Below the pieces are notes generated by a model. It saw nothing but the letters and a program-made list of their open reading frames with translations, had not been told where the DNA came from and ran no database searches. Below, one piece after another: positions 44,571 through 53,715 of a stretch of DNA of 64,000 nt (position 1 is its first letter; each line of letters begins with the position of its first letter). The position numbers and the translations under genes are program-made. Location of the stretch: assembly GCF_016909175.1 (NCBI RefSeq), contig NZ_JAFBFI010000001.1, positions 186,001 through 250,000 on the forward strand. Direction: 5' to 3'. This DNA is from Peribacillus deserti. GTDB lineage: Bacteria; Bacillota; Bacilli; Bacillales; DSM-1321.

Positions 44571-45494
44571 TTATATTTCCAAATGCTCTCTCAAACGACT
44601 GGTAACAGTCTTCCTCTCTTCCTCAGGCACGATATAATAAAAGATTCCATTTACACGTTCATTCGTACCATTTATTTGAAATTGTTTAATATTTTTGCGG
44701 GCATCTCCATAATTCTTTTGAATATCTACCATCTGATCAAAGGTTAAGTTCGTTTTAAGATTATTCCCTAAAGCTTTTAGGATCTTATCATAATTATTTA
44801 CAGTGGAAAGGCTCGCACCCTCATTTATTACAGCCTTCATTACCTGCCGCTGGCGAAGCTGTCTGCCGAAGTCACCTCTTGGATCCTGATGCCGCATGCG
44901 GGAGTATACCAGTGCCTTTTTCCCATCTAATTCAATAGGTCCTTTGTTAAAGTGATAGCCTTTATCGCTGAACTCCAAGTCATTATGGACTGTTACACCG
45001 CCGACTGAATCTACTATGCTCTGAAATCCTTCCATGTTGAGCTCAACATAATAATCTATGGGAATATCAAGAAAGTTTTCTACGGTTTTGATGGACATCC
45101 CTATGCCCCCATAAGCGTACGCATGGTTGATTTTGTCCTCGGTGCCTTTTCCGATCATCTCTGTTCTTGTATCCCTTGGTATGCTCATCATTTCCACTGA
45201 TTTTTTAGTAGGGTTTACGGTCAGCACGATCATTGTATCCGACCGTCCACTGTCATTTTTACGCTGGTCAACACCAAGCAGCAGTACCGAGAATGGCTGT
45301 TGGTTTTCAAGGGTTACTGCTTTTTGCCTCTTATCAGACTTACTATTATCGATGGGACTATGCATGGTCTCCACTGCAGCTGCCAGGGATTTGTAAACTG
45401 AGAATATATAAGTTCCCCCACCTATTAGGAACATTAGAAGCAGTAGACTGACTACTTTTTGCCATCTTAGTTTCTTTCTTCTTCTCGATCTCAT
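44571..45494 (-). CDS. LytR-CpsA-Psr (LCP) family polymer transferase
   Basis: 307 aa. N-terminal Arg/Lys-rich cytoplasmic tail, membrane helix at about 14-35, and extracellular LCP domain: LLLGVDQRKNDSGRSDTMIV, SIPRDTR and INHAYAYGG, with the Arg and Asp that bind pyrophosphate. It attaches undecaprenyl-linked anionic polymers to peptidoglycan. Divergent from tuaA, so teichuronic acid is a likely cargo; teichoic acid is also possible. Similar to TagU/LytR. Confidence 0.92.
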   Translation of the reverse strand: MRSRRRKKLRWQKVVSLLLLMFLIGGGTYIFSVYKSLAAAVETMHSPIDNSKSDKRQKAVTLENQQPFSVLLLGVDQRKNDSGRSDTMIVLTVNPTKKSVEMMSIPRDTRTEMIGKGTEDKINHAYAYGGIGMSIKTVENFLDIPIDYYVELNMEGFQSIVDSVGGVTVHNDLEFSDKGYHFNKGPIELDGKKALVYSRMRHQDPRGDFGRQLRQRQVMKAVINEGASLSTVNNYDKILKALGNNLKTNLTFDQMVDIQKNYGDARKNIKQFQINGTNERVNGIFYYIVPEEERKTVTSRLREHLEI

Positions 45495-45855
45495 GGTAAC
45501 CTCCCTATCTAAAAATGAATCTAGACTAGAATAACATGTTTACTAAGTTTTGCAATTTGGGTAAAACTCCAATTTTTTGCTCATGTTCTTTGTTATGTTA
45601 AGAAACTATAAATACCATGACAGGAAAGTAAATGCTTGTTTCAAGCCCAATCCACATTCTTTCCTTATTATATAACCCTCTCATTACCTGCAGCCTGGCT
45701 TTACACAATCTTTAACATGCCAACTAACTTGATAAATTGTTAGAAAAATCTTAACAATCCTTACAAATGATTTGTAAACTCTCAATATCCACTTCATGTA
45801 CGGCCTCTATAATTCGACATGTCAGATTAATTAATGTCGCTGGGGTGGTGTATTT
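45495..45855 (+). promoter_or_regulatory. Promoter region of the tua operon with PhoP-box-like repeats
   Basis: TTTACA (45700) and TTTAAC (45711) are 11 bp apart, and TTAACA (45751) and TTACAA (45761) are 10 bp apart, close to the TT(A/T/C)ACA repeats bound by PhoP. A TATAAT is at 45808-45813 without a clear -35, as in PhoP-activated promoters. In B. subtilis the tua operon is induced by phosphate limitation. The repeats are imperfect. Confidence 0.4.
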
Positions 45856-46518
45856 GTGAGTACAGAAAAGGCCTACAATATCTATCATGATTATGCAAAC
45901 GTCCAAGAATCCTCCAATCTCTCACTTTCAAGGCATGCACTTCAATATCTCTATTTAAAGAGAGTGATTGATCTTATTATCGCAGGGATAGGCATTGTGC
46001 TTTCGCTGCCTGTTATATTATGGTTTGCACTGCTGATCGTTCTTGAGACACCTGGATCTCCTTTTTACTTTCAGGAGCGGGTGGGGAAGAATGGAAAAAC
46101 CTTTAAGATTATTAAACTCAGATCTATGAGAATAGATGCTGAGAAACAGGGCGCAAGATGGGCTGCTAAACAGGATTCCCGAGTTACCAGAGTAGGTGCC
46201 TTTATCCGGAAAACACGGATCGATGAGCTGCCGCAATTACTTTTGGTTTTGAAGGGGGACATGTCCATCGTAGGGCCGAGACCTGAAAGGCCCGTCTTCG
46301 TTAAGCAGTTTAATCAGGAGATTGACGGCTTTGAAAAGCGTCTTCTTGTTAAACCCGGGCTGACAGGGCTTGCTCAGGTTAACGGGGGATATGATATTAC
46401 ACCAAAAGAAAAATTGAAATACGATCTGGAATATATTCAAAATCTGGCGTTCAAAAATGAAATGAAAATTATGATTAAAACTTGTAAAGTTCTTTTTACC
46501 GGTGAAGGAGCACGTTAA
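45856..46518 (+). CDS. tuaA: Polyprenyl-phosphate sugar phosphotransferase TuaA
   Basis: 220 aa from GTG with GGGGTGGTG upstream. One membrane segment (about 35-58), then FYFQERVGKNGKTFKIIKLRSM, RKTRIDELPQLL and SIVGPRPERP of phosphoglycosyl transferases. It starts teichuronic acid repeat-unit synthesis on undecaprenyl phosphate. First gene of a contiguous eight-gene set in the same order as B. subtilis tuaABCDEFGH. Confidence 0.92.
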   Translation: MSTEKAYNIYHDYANVQESSNLSLSRHALQYLYLKRVIDLIIAGIGIVLSLPVILWFALLIVLETPGSPFYFQERVGKNGKTFKIIKLRSMRIDAEKQGARWAAKQDSRVTRVGAFIRKTRIDELPQLLLVLKGDMSIVGPRPERPVFVKQFNQEIDGFEKRLLVKPGLTGLAQVNGGYDITPKEKLKYDLEYIQNLAFKNEMKIMIKTCKVLFTGEGAR

Positions 46519-46531
46519 GGCGGGAGAAATG

Positions 46532-47992
46532 ATGACAATCACAAACCAAATGACAAAAGGGGCAAAATGGACTGGGATTTCAACTGCGGCCATTACCATT
46601 ATACAGATCGTCCAGTTTATCTTCCTTGGAAATCAAATGAGTGTATCCCAATTTGGTCTGGTAGGGATGCTTACTACCATTATGGTATTTGCCCAAATTC
46701 TGCTCGATGCCGGTTTTGGTTCAGCCGTGATCCAAAAAGAAAAAATTTCTAAACCCATGCTTTCAACATTATTTTGGCTGAATGTGATGGTTGGCTGCTC
46801 CTTGTTTATTCTCTTGTTTTGTACAAGCGGGATGATCGCAGGGTTCTTTCACCGATCTGAACTAAGTGAATTAATAAAAATCTTGGCTGTTCTGTTCCTG
46901 GCGGCACCTGTTGGCCAGCAAAGCCAATATTTGCTCCAGAAGGATCTGCGGTTTAATCACCTTGGCAAGATCGAAATGGCCTCAAGCTTTGTTTCGTTTT
47001 TACTTTTAGTTATTCTCACATTTGTGATGAATCCTATTTACGCCTTTGTCATCTCACAGGTCGTTTTATATGGGTTAAAAAGCATTTTGTACTTTGTGAG
47101 CTACGCCAGAACATGGCGGCCGGGAATGGTCTTTGAGTTGAAGGAATGCCGGGAGATCTTATCCTTTGGAGCCTTTCAATTATCATCTAGGCTTGTTAAC
47201 CGGATCGGCTCCAACATCGATGTCATTTTAATAGGGCGGTTCATGGGTGCTGAAGCACTTGGTATTTATAATCTGGTCTATCAAATTGTAACGATCCCGG
47301 TTTTACGGATCAACCCGATTATGACAAGGGTTGCCTTTCCGGTTTTCTCGAAAAACCAGCATAGCCATTCAGCGTTGAATGAAGGGTTTTTGCATATGAC
47401 GAAGCTATTAAGTCTTATTACATTTCCGATGTTAATGGGATTAACAGCCGTAGCCAATGTATTTATTCTCACTTTTTTCGGCGAAAAGTGGATAGAGGCC
47501 ATACCCATTGTACAAATTATGGCGATTGTCGGGATTTTGCGGGTGTTAATGAATCCTAGCGGCAGCATCATTCTTGCAAAAGGAAAGGCGGATATTGCTT
47601 TTTACTGGGATTCAGGCATGCTCCTCCTTTACGGCGGGGCGCTGGGAGCAGCCGTCACTACAGACAGCTTAGAAATCGTTGCCTGGACTTATGTTCTGGT
47701 CAGCATAGTCAACTTCCTCTTAGGACGCTGGCTGCTGTCGTGGCTGATCGGACTCGAGTGGAGCCGGTATTTGAGGACGGTGGCTATGCCTTTTGTATTA
47801 TCGCTACTGATTTCCTTCGCAGCTTACTTGATTAATAAAGGCTGGACCTACTATTTTTCGGAAACTACGGTGTGGCCTCTAATTATTTCAGTAACAATCA
47901 GTGCAGCGATGTACTTGGTTCTTTTATATAGGTTTTATCCTCAGTATTTTTCAAGGCTGTTAAAAAAACGGACTGGAGGCAGGTCGCTATGA
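46532..47992 (+). CDS. tuaB: Teichuronic acid flippase TuaB
   Basis: 486 aa from ATG 46532 (GGCGGGAG 5 nt upstream; the ATG at 46529 is too close). MOP-family transporter with 12 or more helices; N-terminus MTKGAKWTGISTAAITII then LGNQMSVSQFGLVGML. Moves lipid-linked teichuronic repeat units. The next gene starts within its stop. Confidence 0.92.
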   Translation: MTITNQMTKGAKWTGISTAAITIIQIVQFIFLGNQMSVSQFGLVGMLTTIMVFAQILLDAGFGSAVIQKEKISKPMLSTLFWLNVMVGCSLFILLFCTSGMIAGFFHRSELSELIKILAVLFLAAPVGQQSQYLLQKDLRFNHLGKIEMASSFVSFLLLVILTFVMNPIYAFVISQVVLYGLKSILYFVSYARTWRPGMVFELKECREILSFGAFQLSSRLVNRIGSNIDVILIGRFMGAEALGIYNLVYQIVTIPVLRINPIMTRVAFPVFSKNQHSHSALNEGFLHMTKLLSLITFPMLMGLTAVANVFILTFFGEKWIEAIPIVQIMAIVGILRVLMNPSGSIILAKGKADIAFYWDSGMLLLYGGALGAAVTTDSLEIVAWTYVLVSIVNFLLGRWLLSWLIGLEWSRYLRTVAMPFVLSLLISFAAYLINKGWTYYFSETTVWPLIISVTISAAMYLVLLYRFYPQYFSRLLKKRTGGRSL

Positions 47993-49194
47993 AGGTTTTA
48001 TGGATAACGAGTGTTTACCCGAGCTCGGAGCAGCCTGGGTGCGGCGTGTTTCACGAAACACAGGTGCAGGCTCTCGTTCGTTTAGGGATTGAAGTTACCG
48101 TCATCTGCCCGGTGCCACGTAATCCAGCCGTGATTCAATACATGAAAAAGCAATATCGTGCCAATAAACATATCCCGCTTATATACGAGCGTAAAGGTGT
48201 AACGGTCTACCGGCCGCCTTATACGGCGCTTCCCGGACAGCTCAGGTGGGCGCAGCCTGATAAAAGGATCGCTGCTGCAGTCCTAGAGACGATGGCCGAA
48301 CATAACATGGAGCCTGATTTAATTCATGCCCACTTTGCCATGCCTTCAGGAGGCGCAGCAAAGCGGGTTGCAGAAGTAAAAAATCTTCCCTGGATCCTCA
48401 CGCTGCATGGAAGTGATGTAAATGTGTATCCGCACTACAGTAAAGGTGCGATGAAGGCATTCCTGCAGTCTATCAGATTGGCAGACGAGGTCGTATCAGT
48501 AGGCAGCAATTTGAAGGAGAAAGCAAAAGATTTAAGCGGAAGAGACAGCACAGTTCTTCCAATCGGGGTCGATTTATCCCGGTTTCAGCTTCCTAAACAA
48601 TTTAAGTTAGAAGTAAGAAGGCAGCTAGGTCTACCTCTGGATAAAAAAATTGTATTGTTTGTCGGTCGGTTAATGGAGGCAAAAGGTGTTTTCGAGCTTG
48701 CTAAAGCGCTGGAAAGCCTGCCGGAAGAAGTGGCTGCTGCCTATGTAGGTGATGGCCCGGCTTATGAAAAGCTGAATTCCCATCCCCAATTTAATAAGCG
48801 GATTTTCTTGACCGGGCAGGTCGAGAATTCTAAAGTAAAAGATTACTTGTTTGCCAGCGACGTGTTCGCCCTCCCATCGTACCGGGAAGGAATGCCAACC
48901 GTTGTGATCGAGGCGCTTGCGCTGAAGGTTCCGGTGATTTGTACCGCAGTGGGTGGTATGACGGAGCTGTTTGGGCAGCACAGTAAACTCCTGATAGAGC
49001 CGAAATCAGCTGCAAGCCTGTCGGAGCGGATTAGCGATTATTTATACAGAGATATCAACCTGACAAAGATTGGGCAGGAGCTGTATTCCCATATTCAGGA
49101 ACACTATGATGCGTCAAAGAATGCTTCTGTTTTGCGCGACATCTATCAAAGGTTGCTGAAATCAGATGGCCGTTTAAGCAAAAATACAAAATGA
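47989..49194 (+). CDS. tuaC: Teichuronic acid glycosyltransferase TuaC (GT4)
   Basis: 401 aa, GT-B. Contains HAHFAMPSGGAAKRVAE in the acceptor domain, VLFVGRLMEAKGVFELAKAL in the donor domain and REGMPTVVIEALALKVPVIC (EX7E). Adds a sugar in the cytoplasm. ATGA overlap with tuaB; tuaD follows within 24 nt. Confidence 0.92.
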   Translation: MKVLWITSVYPSSEQPGCGVFHETQVQALVRLGIEVTVICPVPRNPAVIQYMKKQYRANKHIPLIYERKGVTVYRPPYTALPGQLRWAQPDKRIAAAVLETMAEHNMEPDLIHAHFAMPSGGAAKRVAEVKNLPWILTLHGSDVNVYPHYSKGAMKAFLQSIRLADEVVSVGSNLKEKAKDLSGRDSTVLPIGVDLSRFQLPKQFKLEVRRQLGLPLDKKIVLFVGRLMEAKGVFELAKALESLPEEVAAAYVGDGPAYEKLNSHPQFNKRIFLTGQVENSKVKDYLFASDVFALPSYREGMPTVVIEALALKVPVICTAVGGMTELFGQHSKLLIEPKSAASLSERISDYLYRDINLTKIGQELYSHIQEHYDASKNASVLRDIYQRLLKSDGRLSKNTK

Positions 49195-49217
49195 ATGCAC
49201 AGAAGGAGACGATGATT

Positions 49218-50555
49218 GTGAAGAAAATAGCGGTAATTGGAACTGGTTATGTTGGCCTTGTATCGGGAACATGTTTTGCAGAGGCTGGCAACCAGGTGAC
49301 ATGCTGTGACATAAACCAAAGCAAAATATCGAGTCTCTTACAGGGAATTATGCCGATCTATGAACCAGGCTTGAAAGAGCTTGTACAGAAAAATGTGGAG
49401 AGAGAAACGCTTGCGTTTACGACCAAAATTGATGAGGCGGTACGGGCCGCAGAAGTGGTCTTCATTGCAGTCGGCACGCCGATGTCAGCAACTGGGGAAG
49501 CAGATTTAACCTATGTAAAACAGGCAGCTGAAACAATCGGCAGCAATCTAAATGGCTATAAAGTGATTGTAACCAAAAGCACGGTTCCGGTTGGAACTGG
49601 CAAGCTGGTAGAATCCATCATACGTAAATCTGCTCCTAAAGGGCAGGCGTTTGATATTGTCTCTAATCCGGAATTTTTACGCGAGGGAGCAGCTATAAAG
49701 GACAGCATGAATATGGAGCGCGCCGTGATTGGTGCAACAAGCGATAAAGCCTATGAAATCATTGCTGAACTTCATATACCGTTTACTTCAAACATTGTAA
49801 AATCTTCAGTCGAGAGTGCAGAGCTAATTAAATATGCAGCTAACGCCTTTTTAGCAACAAAGATTTCATTTATTAACGATATAGCTAACATCTGCGAACG
49901 TGTAGGTGCTGATGTAACCAAGGTTTCTGAAGGAATAGGCCTTGACAGCAGGATTGGGAGCAAATTTTTACAGGCTGGAGTTGGGTTCGGCGGATCTTGC
50001 TTTCCGAAGGATACGTCAGCGCTTCTGCATATTGCACAGGACTCAGGATATGACTTTAATTTAATCAAAGCGGTCATGGAAACAAACGAAGGGCAGCGGG
50101 CTCAGGTAGTTGAAAAAATAATGGCTGCTCTAGGGTCATTAAAAGGAAAGACCATCAGTGTCCTGGGACTTGCATTTAAACCAGACACAGATGACGTTAG
50201 ATTCGCACCAGCACTTGATATTATCCCGCAGCTGAAAACATTAGGAGCACAGGTAAAAGCATTCGACCCGATTGCAATCGGTGAGGCGAAAAAGCAGCTC
50301 GGCAATCAATGTGATTATTCGGATGATCTGTATGAAACGATTAAACATACAGATGCGTGTATCGTATTAACAGATTGGAAGGAAGTCAAGGGTCTGGATT
50401 TAGTTAAGGTGAAGCGCCTGTTAAAACGCCCTGTTATCGTCGATGGGCGCAACCTGTTTGACCTGGATGAAATGCACGATCTTGGATATACCTATATTTC
50501 CATGGGAAGGCCTGCTGTTTATAACGAAAAAGTATTGGTGTCACATGTTATTTAA
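49218..50555 (+). CDS. tuaD: UDP-glucose 6-dehydrogenase TuaD
   Basis: 445 aa. GTG at 49218 lies 9 nt after AAGGAG and gives VKKIAVIGTGYVGLVSGTCF, the TuaD N-terminus; upstream ATGs at 49191 and 49212 are less well placed. VTKSTVPVGTGKL and catalytic GVGFGGSCFPKDT are present. Supplies UDP-glucuronate for teichuronic acid; B. subtilis TuaD is activated by the BY-kinase YwqD. Paralogue of the ugd at 21382, but clearly diverged. Confidence 0.95.
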   Translation: MKKIAVIGTGYVGLVSGTCFAEAGNQVTCCDINQSKISSLLQGIMPIYEPGLKELVQKNVERETLAFTTKIDEAVRAAEVVFIAVGTPMSATGEADLTYVKQAAETIGSNLNGYKVIVTKSTVPVGTGKLVESIIRKSAPKGQAFDIVSNPEFLREGAAIKDSMNMERAVIGATSDKAYEIIAELHIPFTSNIVKSSVESAELIKYAANAFLATKISFINDIANICERVGADVTKVSEGIGLDSRIGSKFLQAGVGFGGSCFPKDTSALLHIAQDSGYDFNLIKAVMETNEGQRAQVVEKIMAALGSLKGKTISVLGLAFKPDTDDVRFAPALDIIPQLKTLGAQVKAFDPIAIGEAKKQLGNQCDYSDDLYETIKHTDACIVLTDWKEVKGLDLVKVKRLLKRPVIVDGRNLFDLDEMHDLGYTYISMGRPAVYNEKVLVSHVI

Positions 50556-50599
50556 TTTAATGGGCTTTTATTAAAGCACACTCTTAGTTTAATCACTGC

Positions 50600-50725
50600 G
50601 TTGATTGGAGCGGAGGGCGCGAGACTCCTGCGGGAGCAGCGGCTCACGGGAGACCCCACAGGCGTAAACGCCGAGGAGGCTCCCGGACCGCCCCGCGGAA
50701 AGCAGTGCCTCTCGCTGCAATCAAC
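50600..50725. repeat. Palindromic Bacillus-type intergenic repeat
   Basis: Terminal inverted GTTGATTG (50600-50607) and CAATCAAC (50718-50725) bound a GC-rich structured block with GGCGCGAGACTCCTGCGGGA, GGGAGACCCCACAGGCG and CCGAGGAGGCTCCCGGACCG. This is recalled as a common intergenic repeat of Bacillaceae. It sits between tuaD and tuaE inside the operon, and its GC content is far above its surroundings. Confidence 0.8.
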
Positions 50726-50763
50726 AGACCAGGTTAGATGTAGATAAAAGGAGAAGGAAAGCG

Positions 50764-52239
50764 ATGGAAAGCAATTTCACAATCAAACAGGCAGCAGCAA
50801 CATCGGCTTTCCTTTTAGCTGGGCTATTAGTAGTCAGTTACTTCGCAGGAATGGGGGCTCAGTTCCTCGTCTTTTTAGGGGTATGGGCTGTTATCATCCT
50901 GGCTGCATTGGCAATGCCGCACGTCAGCTATAAGCAGATTTCTGTTTCTGCAATGTATATACTGTTAGCTTCCACCTTTCTCAACCAGACTCTGCTCAGC
51001 ATTAAGGTGGGTTTCTTTACCTTATTCCTGTACAGACTGATCCTCATTGCTGCGGCATTTATATTCATGGTGCATGTGGCGCGGGACCGGGAGCTTCCAC
51101 GGTACTGGAGCGGAGTACAGGTAAAAGGCGTCATGCTTTTTCTCTTGTTCTGGCTTGCATATGGCGGTGTGTCGCTGCTATGGGCAAAATCAGTCGTGGA
51201 TGGAATCAAATATTTATTTCTGCTTGGGATTGGCGTGGTGTTTGTGTTTCTCGCCGTCTTCACGTTTACAAGCATTAACCGGCTTTTAATGGTATACGCA
51301 ATCTGGATGCTGATGACGGTCTTTCTGATGATAATCGGCCTGGTTAATCACTTTTTCGATTTTCAGCTACCGACCTCAACGCTTTATGGAGGGCCCCAAT
51401 ACAAGCTGTCCTATCCGACATCGGTATTTTTCAACCAGAATGACTTTGCTACCTTTTTAACTCTCTCGTTCTTCTTTTATTTAGCGGCTGCAAAGAACAG
51501 TACACATGCAAGTGTGAAAACTATATCGATTATGCTGGCATTTTTGGCCGTTTACCTGATCTATTTAACCGAATCCAGGGCAAGCCTGCTGGCAGTCATT
51601 GCAGGGCTCGGCGTGTATTTCTTTTTAATCCTTCCAAGAGGGCTTAAGAAAATAACGGGATGTCTTGGAGCAGCTGTAGCCACACTTGCGATATTCATGA
51701 TGTTCAGCAAGTTCGAAAAGCTTTTTTCTCTTCTTTTCTCGCCTTCCGGCTATCAGGCAAGATACGAAGCACTGCCATCCAATGAGGCCAGATTAAATCT
51801 ATTGAAAAACACGATGCATTATTTGGGAGAATCATTCGGCTTCGGGGTCGGGGCAGGAAATATTTCATTCTATTTAAAAAATGAGCCCGTCTTCCATACC
51901 AATTATGTCGTTGAGGTTCATAACTGGCTGGCAGAAATTCTGGGTAACTTCGGACTTATTGTGTTTTTGGGATATGCTGTGATGTACTTATATCTGTTTT
52001 TCAGTCTTTTTAAAATGTATGGGACTGGCGGCCGCAAGGAAAAGACGCTGATTGAAGCGTCTATGCTGGCGATGGTTGCATTCCTTGTATCCAGCATCAG
52101 CCCGAGTACCATGATCAACCTCTATTTTCACTGGGTATTCCTCGGCTTTGTCATATCGGTTGTATCCGTAATGAATACTGCGGGGACTGTCCCAAACCCG
52201 CGGAAATGGGGACAGTCCCCATATAAAAATATTGTCTAA
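50764..52239 (+). CDS. tuaE: Teichuronic acid polymerase TuaE (O-antigen ligase-like)
   Basis: 491 aa, about 11-12 membrane helices; AAAAGGAGAAGG ribosome site. Wzy_C-type motif region GFGVGAGNISFYL and VHNWLAEILGNFGLIVF in the large outer loop. Polymerises teichuronic acid. The last 20 residues (from about GTVPNPRKWGQSP) are encoded by a GGGGACTGTCCC palindromic repeat, so the native C-terminus has been altered by a repeat insertion. Confidence 0.9.
   Translation: MESNFTIKQAAATSAFLLAGLLVVSYFAGMGAQFLVFLGVWAVIILAALAMPHVSYKQISVSAMYILLASTFLNQTLLSIKVGFFTLFLYRLILIAAAFIFMVHVARDRELPRYWSGVQVKGVMLFLLFWLAYGGVSLLWAKSVVDGIKYLFLLGIGVVFVFLAVFTFTSINRLLMVYAIWMLMTVFLMIIGLVNHFFDFQLPTSTLYGGPQYKLSYPTSVFFNQNDFATFLTLSFFFYLAAAKNSTHASVKTISIMLAFLAVYLIYLTESRASLLAVIAGLGVYFFLILPRGLKKITGCLGAAVATLAIFMMFSKFEKLFSLLFSPSGYQARYEALPSNEARLNLLKNTMHYLGESFGFGVGAGNISFYLKNEPVFHTNYVVEVHNWLAEILGNFGLIVFLGYAVMYLYLFFSLFKMYGTGGRKEKTLIEASMLAMVAFLVSSISPSTMINLYFHWVFLGFVISVVSVMNTAGTVPNPRKWGQSPYKNIV
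52182..52220. repeat. GGGGACTGTCCC inverted repeat inside the 3' end of tuaE
   Basis: GGGGACTGTCCC at 52182-52193 and GGGGACAGTCCCC at 52208-52220 pair perfectly around AAACCCGCGGAAAT. This short hairpin is recalled as a dispersed element in Bacillus genomes. It is translated as the C-terminal tail of TuaE. Confidence 0.75.
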
Positions 52240-52251
52240 GGAGCCACTGGA

Positions 52252-52932
52252 ATGGAACTCGTCGTTAAAAGATTGACTGCAAGAACAAAGAAATTTTTCC
52301 TTTTATTGTTAGCGTTCCCCATTATTCTCGGTGCTCTTGGCTGGTTTCTTCCGGTGGGGAAAACGGGTTCGGATGCTCCTGCAGAAGCAGAGATTTCCCT
52401 GGGGAGCTACGAAAATCCGAATTTAAATGACCCCAAACAGGTCATCGTTCTGTTATCAAATCTGCCATTTTACCAGGAGAATTTACCTGATGTTTTAACT
52501 AAACACAGGGAAGAGATCATGCGGGATTTGAGTGTAACTCCTGTAACGGAAACAAATATTCAGATCTCCTATAAGAATCACCCTAAGGAAGAATCTATCC
52601 AAATGGTCAACAGCATTGCCGATGCGTTTATGAAACTGGATAAACGGGGCTTTGAACAAAAGCAGACCATTATGAAAGAGTCGATTGATCGATTAAAGAA
52701 TGAACAAGTCGGGCCTGACGCCAAGGTTGACCAGCAGCGGTTTTTGTATGAACTGCAAACGGCGGGTCTTACGATGAAGAAGGCTGTATTACTGAAAGCA
52801 CCGGATGAAGAGGGATTGGGAGAAAACGCCGTTTCGTCAAAAGCGAGAGCGGTTCTCGGTGTGTTAATGGGCTTTACCCTTGCCCTGTTATGGATTGTCA
52901 TACCGGAATTTGTACGCGACCAAAAACAATAG
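52252..52932 (+). CDS. tuaF: TuaF, Wzz-like membrane protein
   Basis: 226 aa; AAGGAG upstream. N-terminal helix (about 15-35) and C-terminal helix (about 198-218) flank an extracellular helical region (ENLPDVLTKHREEIMRDLSV). The chain-length-determinant-like layout suggests control of polymer length or export. Position between tuaE and tuaG supports the name. Confidence 0.85.
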   Translation: MELVVKRLTARTKKFFLLLLAFPIILGALGWFLPVGKTGSDAPAEAEISLGSYENPNLNDPKQVIVLLSNLPFYQENLPDVLTKHREEIMRDLSVTPVTETNIQISYKNHPKEESIQMVNSIADAFMKLDKRGFEQKQTIMKESIDRLKNEQVGPDAKVDQQRFLYELQTAGLTMKKAVLLKAPDEEGLGENAVSSKARAVLGVLMGFTLALLWIVIPEFVRDQKQ

Positions 52933-52945
52933 GAGGTGGAAGGCC

Positions 52946-53704
52946 GTGGAACGAAAGCATCCTCTAGTATCAATCATTACTCCATCGTATAATGCCCACA
53001 GGTTTATCGGCGATACAATAGAATCTGTCCAAAAACAAACGTTTCCAGACTGGGAAATGATTATTGTGGATGATTGCTCAACCGATGATACACGTGAAAT
53101 TTTAAGGATCTATGCTAAGAATGATCCCAGGATCCGTGTAATCTGCCTTGACGAAAACGGCGGTGCCGCTATCGCCAGGAATAAAGCCTTGGAGCACGCA
53201 TGCGGCAGGTATCTTGCTTTTCTGGACAGCGACGACAGCTGGAAGCCTGAAAAACTGGAAAAACAGCTGGGCTTTATGCAGAAGCATAATCATGCTTTTA
53301 CTTTCACGGGCTATGAGCTTGTGAATGCGGATGGAATTCCAGTAAATAAGAAGGTTTTAGCACCGGAACAGATTTCATATGATCATTTACTGAAAAACAC
53401 GATCGTCGGTACGTTAACCGTTATGATTGACAAGGAGCAAACCGGGCCATTTGAAATGCCGAATATAAGGACCAGGCAGGATCTCGCTACATGGCTGTCT
53501 ATTTTGAAAAGAGGTTTTACGGCCCATGGCTTAAATGAAATTCTCGCCCAATACCGTGTAGGGAATGCCTCTATTTCAAAAAACAAATGGAAGGCAGCCA
53601 AAATGAACTGGTTTGTCTATCGCAAGGTGGAGAAATTAAACGTCGTTAAGGCCTTCTGGTGCTTCTCACATTATGCCTGCCATGCTTTTTTAAAAAGAAT
53701 GTAA
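52946..53704 (+). CDS. tuaG: Teichuronic acid glycosyltransferase TuaG (GT2)
   Basis: 252 aa from GTG 52946 with GGAGGTGGAAGG upstream. GT-A motifs VSIITPSYNAHRFI, IIVDDCSTDDT and LAFLDSDDSWKPEK (DxD); later RTRQDLATWLSIL. Cytoplasmic glycosyltransferase for the repeat unit. Followed by tuaH after 11 nt. Confidence 0.92.
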   Translation: MERKHPLVSIITPSYNAHRFIGDTIESVQKQTFPDWEMIIVDDCSTDDTREILRIYAKNDPRIRVICLDENGGAAIARNKALEHACGRYLAFLDSDDSWKPEKLEKQLGFMQKHNHAFTFTGYELVNADGIPVNKKVLAPEQISYDHLLKNTIVGTLTVMIDKEQTGPFEMPNIRTRQDLATWLSILKRGFTAHGLNEILAQYRVGNASISKNKWKAAKMNWFVYRKVEKLNVVKAFWCFSHYACHAFLKRM

Positions 53705-53715
53705 GGGGGGAAGAA

